Notes: a model not told the origin generated them from the letters alone. A stretch of 9,402 nt of DNA from Bacillota bacterium (GCA_021203665.1 JAJQAT010000096.1:1-9402); one strand, 5' to 3'. Counted from the first letter of the stretch, positions 1 through 7,579 are shown. Numbers and translations are program-made.

Positions 1-9
1 ATTATATTT

Positions 10-189
10 TTACCACATAATTCTTAATATTATTTTTGTGCAGTTTTTGCGCAAATCGCAGCGTAATGTATTTTTGACATACGTTAAAAGTGCATGCTCC
101 AATATAAAAAATACATTATGCTGTTCGCTGCGCGTAGTTGCGCCTTTTTGAAAGTGTATAATTTTGATATGTTAAGAATTGTGTGGTAA
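10..189. repeat. Long imperfect inverted repeat (MITE-like element or giant hairpin)
   Basis: The two halves of this stretch are reverse complements over several blocks. Bases 10-30 pair with 169-189 (19 Watson-Crick pairs plus two G-T pairs), 49-54 with 138-143, 57-63 with 126-132, and 64-75 with 107-118 (12 of 12). The central loop is 76-106. In total about 46 pairs form, and the mismatches inside the outer arm are only of the G-T kind. The terminal repeat starts TTACCACA. Small non-autonomous transposable elements have this size and shape, and a transcribed structured RNA would look similar. No target-site duplication can be made out, and the left end lies close to the window edge. No open reading frame of interest lies inside it. 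It fills most of the gene-free stretch 1-306; the rest of that stretch is the terminator and the leader of the next gene. Confidence 0.6.
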
Positions 190-210
190 CAATCCGAGCA
201 TCGCATTTTT

Positions 211-243
211 AAGTGCGTTTTCGGATGAAAACGCACTTTTTTT
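211..243 (+). terminator. Intrinsic terminator upstream of the dockerin beta-helix gene
   Basis: A perfect 12-bp stem (211-222 with 227-238) closes a GGAT loop and is followed by a T run (239-243) on the plus strand. The minus strand has no T run after the stem, so it acts rightward. It either ends a transcript that enters from the left of the window or through the inverted repeat, or it sits in the leader of the gene at 307. No clear promoter is visible between it and that gene, which leaves attenuation possible but unproven. Confidence 0.75.
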
Positions 244-292
244 ATTTCTAAAAAATGCGTGCGTATCAAAATATCAAAATTATATATCTTTT

Positions 293-299
293 GGGAGGA
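293..299 (+). promoter_or_regulatory. Ribosome binding site of the dockerin beta-helix gene
   Basis: GGGAGGA lies 7 bases before the ATG at 307. The match and spacing support this start, and the ATG is followed at once by a textbook signal peptide. Confidence 0.8.
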
Positions 300-306
300 A
301 TAGCTT

Positions 307-2238
307 ATGAAGAAAAAATTTTTAGGGGCTTTGGTGGCTCTGTCGATGGTATGTTCCCTGCTGCCGACAATCGCGTTCGCGACAAATGTGGCGGAGGTTA
401 CCGTTACATTAGAGGGTGTAGAACAGACCCCTGTTGAATATAGCACTATCGACGATGCATGGACAGCGGCTACATCAATCGGTGATTCAAACAATTATAA
501 AAACACTTCAGCTGAAATTAAATTACTCGCTGATTGGGATACGAGTGCATATGGCATTCTTGAAATAAACGAGTACGATATTGTTACTCTTGATTTGAAC
601 GGATATGATATAGATAAAAACGGTGCTGCCGGATATGTTATAAAAATAGGCGGAGGTCCCGAATGCACCGGTACATTAACTCTTACCGATGGAGCCGGCG
701 GCGGTGCTATTACAGGAGGAGGTAGCGGCGGTGTATATATCAATGATTACGGTCTGCTTAAAATGACCGGCGGCACTATAAGCGGTAACAGCGGAACATA
801 CGGCGGCGGTGTATATCTACTTTCAGGTGGAAATGCTTCGATGACAATGACCGGCGGCACTATAACCAACAATAGTGCAACCTATGGCGGCGGTATATAT
901 TGTGACAGCGAAGGATTTGCAATATCCGGCGGAACAATCAGCGGCAACAGCGCAACTTATGGCGGCGGTATATTTATGGGCGATTTTGGTACTTTTACCA
1001 TGACCGGCGGAACAATCAGCGGCAATACAGCAACAAGCGACGGCGGCGGCGTGTATGTAGACAGTGACGGCACATTTAAAATGACCGGCGGCGAAATCAG
1101 CGATAATACCGCAGAAGGTGATGGCACCACAGAAGGTGGTGGCGGTGTATATAGTAAAGGCTCATTATCAATGTCCGACGGTTCAATCGGCAGCAATACC
1201 GCAATCAGAGGCGGTGGTATATGTATATATGGAAACTGCACATTTACAATGATAGGCGGTGAAATTGACAACAATACTGCACAATACGGTGGTGGTATAT
1301 TTGACTCTTATGGCTTATTCGTCATGTCCGGCGGCGAGATTGACCACAATACAGCAACCCACAGCGGTGGTGGCGTGGATACTGAAGGCAGTCTTGAAAT
1401 ATCCGGCGGTAAAATTGACAACAATACAGCAGGAACCGGTGGCGGTATTAGTGTATCCGGCGGTAATACTAGAAAGTTTAGCATAAGCGGCGGTGAAATT
1501 TATAAAAACAAAGCATATAACGGTGCCGGAATTTCAATGAGTGATTCAAGAACTTTAACTATGACCGGCGGCACTATAAGAGATAATGAAGCTACAAGCG
1601 GTGGCGGCGGCGTGGATATTGGTAATGAATGCGAATTTGAAATAGATAACGGCACAATCAGTGGCAATAGCGCAACACAGGGCGGTGGTGTCTATATCTA
1701 TGGAGATTTTTATGATTATGGCTCATTTACCATGGGTAACGGCACAATCAGCGGCAATAAAGCAACTAACGGTGGGGGTGTGTATGCAGATGAATATGGA
1801 AAATTTACAATGTCCGATGGCACAATAACCAGCAATACATCAACAGATGACGGCGGCGGTATTTACAGCTACGGCGGAACTACAACTATGACCGGCGGCA
1901 CAATCAGCTACAATAAATCAACAAACGGCAACGGCGGCGGTGTGGCATTAGACAACGATTCGACAACTTCTATGGAAAATGTCACAATAACCCAAAATAG
2001 TGCAAGCAACAGAGGCGGCGGCGTTTACGCATATGAAAAAGAATTTACCGCAACCAACTGTAGCATAACCGAAAATAAAATAGACAGCAGCAATAATTCT
2101 CAGGGCGGCGGTATATATGCAAACAACACCGTTACGCTTACAAATACCGAAGTATCAGACAATGTAGCAGATTATGGCGGCGGTGTATATTCAGGGCGGT
2201 ACGTTTACACTTGCGGGAACATCAAATGTTACAGATAA
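307..2238 (+). CDS. Secreted right-handed beta-helix repeat protein, N-terminal part of a frameshifted gene
   Basis: The product starts with a signal peptide (MKKKFLG, hydrophobic core, AFA cleavage site at about residue 25), so it is exported. Residues 26-125 look like the capping start of a beta-helix. From about residue 130 the chain consists of roughly 19 turns of 20-30 residues, each with a GGG(I/V)Y turn, a short strand, MTGG(T/E)I and an (S/D)(G/N)N(S/T)A motif. This pattern resembles Pmp-like and other parallel beta-helix adhesins. The frame ends after GGGVYSG with about 14 residues that do not fit the repeat. Dropping one G of the GGG at 2194-2196 turns the sequence into GGGVYSGGTFTLAGTSN and joins it to the next frame, giving a protein of 1104 residues. 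The function is probably surface or extracellular binding, perhaps to carbohydrate. No catalytic motif was recognised. The frameshift could be a sequencing error, a real mutation or a programmed event. Confidence 0.85.
   Translation: MKKKFLGALVALSMVCSLLPTIAFATNVAEVTVTLEGVEQTPVEYSTIDDAWTAATSIGDSNNYKNTSAEIKLLADWDTSAYGILEINEYDIVTLDLNGYDIDKNGAAGYVIKIGGGPECTGTLTLTDGAGGGAITGGGSGGVYINDYGLLKMTGGTISGNSGTYGGGVYLLSGGNASMTMTGGTITNNSATYGGGIYCDSEGFAISGGTISGNSATYGGGIFMGDFGTFTMTGGTISGNTATSDGGGVYVDSDGTFKMTGGEISDNTAEGDGTTEGGGGVYSKGSLSMSDGSIGSNTAIRGGGICIYGNCTFTMIGGEIDNNTAQYGGGIFDSYGLFVMSGGEIDHNTATHSGGGVDTEGSLEISGGKIDNNTAGTGGGISVSGGNTRKFSISGGEIYKNKAYNGAGISMSDSRTLTMTGGTIRDNEATSGGGGVDIGNECEFEIDNGTISGNSATQGGGVYIYGDFYDYGSFTMGNGTISGNKATNGGGVYADEYGKFTMSDGTITSNTSTDDGGGIYSYGGTTTMTGGTISYNKSTNGNGGGVALDNDSTTSMENVTITQNSASNRGGGVYAYEKEFTATNCSITENKIDSSNNSQGGGIYANNTVTLTNTEVSDNVADYGGGVYSGRYVYTCGNIKCYR
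694..2193 (+). repeat. Array of about 19 degenerate glycine-rich coding repeats
   Basis: The DNA repeats units of about 65-100 bases that encode beta-helix turns. Near-identical core words such as ATGACCGGCGGCACTATA recur at 763, 847 and 1561, and close variants recur at 1000, 1081 and 1888. GGCGGCGGTNTATAT words mark each turn. The similarity at DNA level, not only protein level, makes the array prone to slipped pairing, copy-number change and assembly error. Confidence 0.8.
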
Positions 2239-3622
2239 TACCGATAACAGTGACAATGACAACAACGTATACATCAAAAAGGACGGCAAAAAGATTACAA
2301 TAGGCGATTCATTCACGGGGTTGGTAGGCGTAACTACGGCAGTAAAGCCGACCGACACTTATGTAGACGCGGGAAGCGGTGAAACTGTTGAATATACCTA
2401 TATAGATGTAACCGGCACGAACGACACCGATTACAGTGCGCAATTCACAAGTGACGACACGCTTTACAGAATTATAAACAGCTCGACCAACGTGGTTCAG
2501 CTTGCTGCGGCTTACGCGGACAATATTTATGTAACGCTTGAGCCCATCACCGACGCGGACGACAATCCTATCCCCGGTGAGTACAGCCTTGTTCTTAACG
2601 GCGGCGAAAACAGATCGCTGATTAAGAATTTCACATCGGCGCAGCTTAAGTTTAAGCTAAACAGCACAAACGAGAGCGGCGAAGACTGCGATATAACATC
2701 GTTGAGCGCGATTACGCTCACACCGAGCAGCGGCATAAATATGGTTACGGATAATTATAACGGCGGCTTTGCTTTGAGCGTTGACGAGGGCAGCACTATA
2801 ACGGCGGAGAATATAATTCTCGGCACTATCACCATAAACGGCGTCGGCAAGTATTCGCTCGGCTTCGATACCGACTATGACTCCAATCAGGTGGTATGCA
2901 ACTCAGGCGACGGTATTTTGACATATTTTGTATATGACGCGACCGCGACAGGCGCGTCAGACGAGGAAGAAAAGCTCTATCTTGACACGGACGAAAACGA
3001 AATAATTCCGGATTCGGTAAATCTTACAATAAACGTAATGTTCCCGAACAGGGTTTATTCACAAACGGCGGCATACACCGATATGCAGGTCGCGGTGAAT
3101 AATTTGGTTGATACATACTTCCCCGATACGGAATTTGACCTCGGCTCCGACAATACTAATGTGACATACGTAACTCCGGACGACGGCTATGATTATTACG
3201 GCTATATTATGACAACAACCATAGCGGCGGGTTACAGTACAGAGCTGACATTCACCGGCAGCGGCTACAGAAAATACCAGACAAGCGTACGTCCGGATTC
3301 CGGCGCAAAAGATGTAACTGTGAATGTGTGGAATAACCCTATGGACGAGGCAACTCACCCTGTTATAACGGTTGACGGCGTTGAGGACAGCGACACAGAG
3401 ACGGATATAACATTCCTTGCGGGTGATATTGTAAACATCGGTGTAATTGATCTTTACGACCTGTCGGCGGTTACGTCCTACTTCGGCTACACGGCTGCCG
3501 ATGATGAAAAAGAAAGCCCGTCAGAGAGCTATATTGCTCAATATCTATGCCATGATCTTAACCGTGACGGTAAGATTGACTCGAGGGATATTGCAATGGT
3601 ACTTGTATCATGGGGCAAATAA
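2174..3622 (+). CDS. C-terminal part of the frameshifted beta-helix protein, with dockerin-like module
   Basis: This frame continues the preceding gene. From base 2195 it reads GGTFTLAGTSNVTDN, the expected end of a beta-helix turn. Its first ATG (2174) is an in-repeat accident and no ribosome binding site supports it, so this is unlikely to be an independent gene. The middle (fragment residues 30-400) is beta-rich and not assigned to a family. Residues 416-482 resemble a type I dockerin: a second calcium loop with D461, N463, D465, G466, I468 and D472 is canonical. The first loop keeps D418, G423, I425 and D429 but has V420 and I422 where N/D and D are expected. Dockerins bind cohesins in cellulosome-like assemblies; no cohesin is present in the window. 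Secretion depends on the signal peptide in the upstream frame. Base use here is more GC-rich in feel than in the repeat array. Confidence 0.8.
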   Translation: MAAVYIQGGTFTLAGTSNVTDNTDNSDNDNNVYIKKDGKKITIGDSFTGLVGVTTAVKPTDTYVDAGSGETVEYTYIDVTGTNDTDYSAQFTSDDTLYRIINSSTNVVQLAAAYADNIYVTLEPITDADDNPIPGEYSLVLNGGENRSLIKNFTSAQLKFKLNSTNESGEDCDITSLSAITLTPSSGINMVTDNYNGGFALSVDEGSTITAENIILGTITINGVGKYSLGFDTDYDSNQVVCNSGDGILTYFVYDATATGASDEEEKLYLDTDENEIIPDSVNLTINVMFPNRVYSQTAAYTDMQVAVNNLVDTYFPDTEFDLGSDNTNVTYVTPDDGYDYYGYIMTTTIAAGYSTELTFTGSGYRKYQTSVRPDSGAKDVTVNVWNNPMDEATHPVITVDGVEDSDTETDITFLAGDIVNIGVIDLYDLSAVTSYFGYTAADDEKESPSESYIAQYLCHDLNRDGKIDSRDIAMVLVSWGK

Positions 3623-3780
3623 CGTGCAATAAACTTCGTATCTTATCCGTTTTCAAGGCTTGAAGTATAAACATACGTCTGTGCCTTTCAAACGAATAAC
3701 CTACTCGTTTCTTGAACGTTATTACATAACGCCCAATAAACATAAACAAGCTATTTTCTCATAATTGGTCCTTATATAAG

Positions 3781-3822
3781 CAATGCGCGGAGAATTGATT
3801 TTCTCCGCGCATTGTGTTTTTT
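3781..3822 (+). terminator. Strong terminator hairpin between convergent genes
   Basis: A perfect 14-bp stem (3781-3794 with 3801-3814) with a 6-base loop is followed by TGTTTTTT on the plus strand. It ends the rightward transcript of the dockerin protein gene about 160 bases past its stop. The minus-strand side lacks a good T run (CTTATATAAG follows), so its use as the paaK terminator is less certain, though the hairpin is the only strong one available to that operon. Confidence 0.8.
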
Positions 3823-3832
3823 AATATTCAAT

Positions 3833-5131
3833 TTAATCATGCAATTTACGGTTATCTATCACGCGTTTTGCTTTGCCCTCGCTTCTTACGATTGATTTCG
3901 GGCGGAGAAGGTGTACTTTTGCGCCGATGCCGAGCATTGAGCGGAGCTGGGTTTCAAGCTTTTTCTTTTCCGATTCAACGTCGCCGTTAAATTTGGGACT
4001 AAGCTCCACATTAATATCAAAGGTATCGGTGTTATTAACTCTGTCGATTATAATCTGATAGTTCGGCGACACCTCGATACTGTTCTTTAAAAGAACCTCC
4101 TCTATCTGCGACGGGAACACGTTTACGCCTCTTATAATAAGCATATCGTCCGTTCTTCCCGCCGGCTTTTTCATTCTGACGTGCGTTCTTCCGCACTCGC
4201 ACTGGCTGTAATCAAGCGTACAGAGGTCGCGCGTTCTGTAGCGCAAAAGCGGCTGTCCCTCCTTGGTTATCGTGCTTAGGACAAGCTCGCCGAACGAACC
4301 CGGCGGCAGTACCTCGCCCGTGTCGGGATTTATAATCTCCGGAATAATCATATCCTCGCATATGTGCATTCCCTGCTGAACGCCGCACTCATACGAAACG
4401 CCCGGTCCCATGATTTCCGTGAGTCCGTAAACATCGTGCGCCTTTATTCCGAGTGCCTCCTCAATCTGCTTGCGCATTTCCTCCGTCCACGGCTCCGCGC
4501 CGAATATGCCCGCTTTCAGCTTAAGGCGATTTTTTACGCCCATTTCCTTTACCGTTTCGCCGAGATACATCGCGTATGACGGCGTACAGCAAAGATGCGT
4601 GCTGCCGAGGTCGCACATAAACCGAATCTGTCTTTCGGTATTGCCGGACGATGTGGGAATTACCATCGCGCCGACCTTTTCCGCACCCTGATGCGCGCCC
4701 AAGCCGCCCGTAAACAAGCCGTAGCCGTAGGAAACCTGCACGATAGAGGTATTATCGCCGCCCGCCGCGACAAGCTGACGCGCGAATCCGGTTGCCCACT
4801 GGTCAAGGTCCGCGCGGGTGTAGCCCGAAACAATCTGCTTTCCCGTGGTTCCCGACGACGCTTGTATTCTTACAATATCCCTCTTCGGTACCGCAAGCAG
4901 CTGAAACGGGTAATAATCCTGCAAATCCTGCTTTGTCGTGAACGGCAGCTTAGACAAGTCCTCAAGGCTTTTTATGTCCTCCGGCTTTACTCCCGCGTCG
5001 TCCATGCGTTCCCTGTACATCTGCACATTTTCATAAACTCGCTTTACCTGCCATTTGAGTTTTTCAAGCTGGTGCGTTTCGATAGCGGAACGCTCCATCG
5101 TTTCGATTTCCGGCTGAAAATACCTCTCCAT
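3833..5131 (-). CDS. paaK: Phenylacetate-CoA ligase (AMP-forming)
   Basis: This cytoplasmic adenylate-forming enzyme joins an arylacetate such as phenylacetate or indoleacetate to CoA, using ATP and giving AMP and pyrophosphate. At 432 residues it has the usual family length. Visible motifs are the P-loop-like SSGTTGK at residues 92-98, a YGLTEIMGPG segment typical of the aryl-CoA ligase core, YRTRDLC before the hinge, GRTDDMLIIRGVNVFPSQIEE at the start of the C-terminal lid, and a lysine-bearing GKAKRVIDNR near the end. The ATG at 5131 has AAGGAGA close upstream. The gene is last in the iorA-iorB-peptide-paaK operon and starts 17 bases after the small peptide's stop. The IOR enzyme makes arylacetyl-CoA, so the ligase could work in reverse to conserve energy, or forward to feed arylacetates to IOR. 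The direction cannot be told from sequence. Substrate preference is inferred from context. Confidence 0.93.
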   Translation of the reverse strand: MERYFQPEIETMERSAIETHQLEKLKWQVKRVYENVQMYRERMDDAGVKPEDIKSLEDLSKLPFTTKQDLQDYYPFQLLAVPKRDIVRIQASSGTTGKQIVSGYTRADLDQWATGFARQLVAAGGDNTSIVQVSYGYGLFTGGLGAHQGAEKVGAMVIPTSSGNTERQIRFMCDLGSTHLCCTPSYAMYLGETVKEMGVKNRLKLKAGIFGAEPWTEEMRKQIEEALGIKAHDVYGLTEIMGPGVSYECGVQQGMHICEDMIIPEIINPDTGEVLPPGSFGELVLSTITKEGQPLLRYRTRDLCTLDYSQCECGRTHVRMKKPAGRTDDMLIIRGVNVFPSQIEEVLLKNSIEVSPNYQIIIDRVNNTDTFDINVELSPKFNGDVESEKKKLETQLRSMLGIGAKVHLLRPKSIVRSEGKAKRVIDNRKLHD

Positions 5132-5148
5132 TTTCTACATCTCCTTTT

Positions 5149-5241
5149 CTATTTTTTTCTGTTTTTGATGAACACCGTTATGATAAACGCCCAAGCGATT
5201 ACCACAACCGCGCCCCATAAGATTATTTCTTTACCGGTCAT
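5149..5241 (-). CDS. 30-residue single-pass membrane peptide coupled to iorB
   Basis: The gap between iorB and paaK contains an open frame of 30 codons. Its ATG (5241-5239) overlaps the TGA stop of iorB (5240-5238) as ATGA, the classic arrangement for translational coupling. The peptide begins MTGKEIILWG, continues with an uninterrupted hydrophobic stretch to about residue 25 rich in V, I, A, W and F, and ends IKNRKK. This predicts one transmembrane helix with the basic tail in the cytoplasm. Its own ribosome binding site is weak, which agrees with coupling. The TAG stop is 17 bases before paaK, whose binding site fills that gap. No family was recognised. By position it might tether or modulate the oxidoreductase or ligase at the membrane, but this is a guess. 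A chance frame is possible, but the ATGA overlap, clean helix and tight fit make that less likely. Confidence 0.7.
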   Translation of the reverse strand: MTGKEIILWGAVVVIAWAFIITVFIKNRKK

Positions 5242-5801
5242 TTTAATTCATATCCCATCTCAAACGCTTTCAAATTAAGCTCCGTGAATTTTTCTGGAAC
5301 CGTTTCCTTTATGGTGTCTATCCAAATCTGCTTATCCACGTCCATACTTTTTGCAAGAAGTCCTATAAGAACCACGTTTACCGCCTTTATTGTGCCCGCC
5401 TTTTCCGCTATGGAAAGAGCGTCCACCGCCTGCAAATTAATTTTAGCTTCGAGCTTTTCCTTTATGTTTTCGGGGTATTCCATCGCGCCCGTTATTACGG
5501 GCATAGGGTTCATCTGCTGCGTGTTGGCTATCATTTTGCCGCCCTTTTTCAGGTACGGCAGCGCACGCATTGCCTCAAGCATTTCAAACGCCAAAATCAA
5601 GTCCGCCTCGCCGCGGTCTATGATAGGCGAATAAACCTTTTCGCCGTACTTTACATATGTAACAACGCTGCCGCCGCGCTGGCTCATTCCGTGAACCTCG
5701 CTCACCTTAACGTCATAGCCCTCTTTAATTGCCACCTTGCCTAAAATTCGGCTCGCAAGGAGCGTACCCTGACCGCCTACTCCGACTATCATTATGTTCA
5801 T
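5238..5801 (-). CDS. iorB: Indolepyruvate:ferredoxin oxidoreductase, beta subunit
   Basis: This is the small subunit of the thiamine-diphosphate enzyme that oxidises indolepyruvate and other arylpyruvates with CoA to arylacetyl-CoA, CO2 and reduced ferredoxin. At 187 residues it has the normal length for the gamma-domain type subunit. The N-terminus MIVGVGGQGTLLASRIL (residues 4-20) and the segment EVHGMSQRGGSV (about 35-46) are the family hallmarks and probably contribute to CoA and subunit contacts. The ATG at 5801 follows the iorA stop by 4 bases, and its AGGAGG site (5811-5816) lies inside the end of iorA, so the two subunits are translated together. Its TGA stop overlaps the start of the membrane peptide. 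The length and motifs look intact. Confidence 0.94.
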   Translation of the reverse strand: MNIMIVGVGGQGTLLASRILGKVAIKEGYDVKVSEVHGMSQRGGSVVTYVKYGEKVYSPIIDRGEADLILAFEMLEAMRALPYLKKGGKMIANTQQMNPMPVITGAMEYPENIKEKLEAKINLQAVDALSIAEKAGTIKAVNVVLIGLLAKSMDVDKQIWIDTIKETVPEKFTELNLKAFEMGYELK

Positions 5802-5805
5802 CGTC

Positions 5806-7545
5806 TTAGTCCTCCTTTTCTATCGCGCCGAACAGACATACATTGGTGCATAGTCCGCAGCCGTTGCATTGAGTTGTATCGATTCTTACCGTATCTCCGT
5901 CAAGTGAAATTGCCGGACAGCCGAGCTTCATACACATTTTACACTTCCTGCACTTATCCGTGATTTTGCAGTGTCCCGAATATTTTTTGCGCATATTCGG
6001 AAGAAGCGCGCACGGTCTTTGCGCTATGATAACGGACGGCTCTTCCCTCTCGACTTCCTCTTTTACAACCCTTTCAAAGCTCTTAACATCAAACGGGTCG
6101 GCTACCACCACGTTATCAATGCCTATTGATTTACAAAGCGTTATCAGATTTACCTGCTTGGTTTCCTCCTTGCGTATCGTGTAGCCGGTGGTCGGGTTGT
6201 CCTGATGTCCCGTCATACCGGTGATTGAGTTGTCAAGGATAATGACCGTGTTATTGCCCTTATTGTAAACTATGTCAACAAGTCCGGTAATTCCCGAATG
6301 CATAAATGTGGAATCTCCGATTACGGATACAAGCTTTTTATTAAACTCCTTACCCCTTGCCTTTGCCATGCCGTGAGCCGCGCTTATCGACGCACCCATA
6401 CATATTGTAGTGTCAACGCTTTGCAGCGGCGCGGTCGCGCCGAGAGTGTAGCAGCCGATGTCGCCGGAAACAACCAATCCCAGCTTTTTAAGCACATAGT
6501 ACGTGCCTCTGTGCGGACAGCCGGCGCACATAACCGGCGGACGCACGGGTATAGGCTCGTCAACCGCGTCAAATTCGGGCGCGTCCTCACCTAAAACAGC
6601 CTTCTTTATCATTGACGGCGTGTATTCGCCCTGCAAGGTGAATACCTCCTTGCCTATTACGTCAACGCCAATGCTCCTGCAATATTCCTCTATCACGGGG
6701 TCAAGCTCCTCTATTACATACACCTTATCATACTTTGCCGCGAAATCCTTAATTTTTTGCTCCGGCAGCGGATAAACAATGCCTATTTTGAGGAAATCCG
6801 CCTTATCGCCCAATGCCTCTTTCGCGTACATATACGCGATACCGCCCGCGATAACGCCGATTTTTGAACCGTTTTCCTCAACTCTGTTAAGAGAGGAGCT
6901 GTCGGACATCTCTTTGAGCGCCGCTATTCTATCCTCAACCACGACATGGCGCTTTATCGCGTTACCCGGCATCATAACATATTTCTGCGGATTTTTTTCA
7001 TAATCCTTTAACGGCACATTTGCCCTTTCTTCCTCCTCAACAAGGCTCTGCGAATGCGATACCCTCGTCGAAAGTCTTAAAAATACGGGCGTGTCGTACT
7101 TCTCCGAAAGCTCATACGCCTTTTTAGTGAAGTCCTTGCACTCTCCGCTGTCCGACGGCTCAAGCATAAGTATCTTCGACGCCTTTGCATAATGGCGGGA
7201 ATCCTGCTCATTCTGCGACGAGTGCATACCCTGGTCGTCCGCGACGCAAAGCACAAGTCCGCCGTTCACGCCCGTGTAGCTCGCAGTGAATACCGGATCC
7301 GCCATTACGTTAAGTCCGACGTGCTTCATACACGACATACTTCTCGCGCCCGCGATTGACGCGCCTATAGCGACCTCAGCCGCAACCTTTTCGTTAGGCG
7401 CCCACTCGACATAAATATCATCGTATTTTACAATATTTTCCGTAATCTCGGTACTCGGAGTACCGGGATATGAGGAAACTACGCTCACGCCCGCCTCATA
7501 GGCGCCGCGCGCAACCGCTTCGTTTCCGAGCATTAGTTTTTTCAT
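5806..7545 (-). CDS. iorA: Indolepyruvate:ferredoxin oxidoreductase, alpha subunit
   Basis: This is the large catalytic subunit, binding thiamine diphosphate and iron-sulfur clusters; it works with IorB in the cytoplasm on aromatic 2-oxoacids from transaminated Trp, Phe and Tyr. The N-terminal pyrimidine-binding domain shows SYPGTPSTEI (about 24-34) and the WAPNEK glutamate at 52. The pyrophosphate-binding domain shows GDIGCYTLG, then GDSTFMHSG and, after the usual gap, ILDNSITGMTGHQDNP. Two ferredoxin-type [4Fe-4S] sites close the chain: C532, C535, C538, C543 followed by PAI (the CX2CX2CX4CP form), and C560, C563, C566, C570. The 579-residue length is normal. ATG at 7545 has AGGAGG at 7555-7560, which fixes the start. 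It is the first gene of its operon, behind the promoter at 7580-7608. Reduced ferredoxin would feed the cell's anaerobic redox metabolism. Confidence 0.95.
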   Translation of the reverse strand: MKKLMLGNEAVARGAYEAGVSVVSSYPGTPSTEITENIVKYDDIYVEWAPNEKVAAEVAIGASIAGARSMSCMKHVGLNVMADPVFTASYTGVNGGLVLCVADDQGMHSSQNEQDSRHYAKASKILMLEPSDSGECKDFTKKAYELSEKYDTPVFLRLSTRVSHSQSLVEEEERANVPLKDYEKNPQKYVMMPGNAIKRHVVVEDRIAALKEMSDSSSLNRVEENGSKIGVIAGGIAYMYAKEALGDKADFLKIGIVYPLPEQKIKDFAAKYDKVYVIEELDPVIEEYCRSIGVDVIGKEVFTLQGEYTPSMIKKAVLGEDAPEFDAVDEPIPVRPPVMCAGCPHRGTYYVLKKLGLVVSGDIGCYTLGATAPLQSVDTTICMGASISAAHGMAKARGKEFNKKLVSVIGDSTFMHSGITGLVDIVYNKGNNTVIILDNSITGMTGHQDNPTTGYTIRKEETKQVNLITLCKSIGIDNVVVADPFDVKSFERVVKEEVEREEPSVIIAQRPCALLPNMRKKYSGHCKITDKCRKCKMCMKLGCPAISLDGDTVRIDTTQCNGCGLCTNVCLFGAIEKED

Positions 7546-7579
7546 TATGTATTTCCTCCTAATTATAACTATTAATATA

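Noticed and set aside
74..108. TTGACA (74-79) with TATAAA (103-108) as a plus-strand promoter
   Set aside because: The spacing is 23 bases, too long for sigma-A, and both words fall within or next to the arms of the palindrome.
157..162. Perfect TATAAT as the -10 of the gene at 307
   Set aside because: No acceptable -35 lies 16-18 bases upstream, and the region is AT-rich, so a chance match is likely. It stays only a possibility if the terminator is an attenuator.
84..494. 136-codon minus-strand open frame
   Set aside because: It crosses the inverted repeat, the terminator and the signal-peptide region of the plus-strand gene; no ribosome binding site or recognisable domain supports it.
957..1274. 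Proline-rich minus-strand open frame
   Set aside because: It is the antisense image of the glycine-rich repeats, where GGC/GGT codons read as proline-like codons on the other strand.
694..2193. CRISPR array or tandem non-coding repeats
   Set aside because: The units are degenerate, in frame and encode beta-helix turns; there are no constant repeats with unique spacers.
4595..5278. 227-codon plus-strand open frame
   Set aside because: It lies antisense to paaK and the small peptide, shows no family motifs and has compositional noise typical of a shadow of a GC-biased gene.
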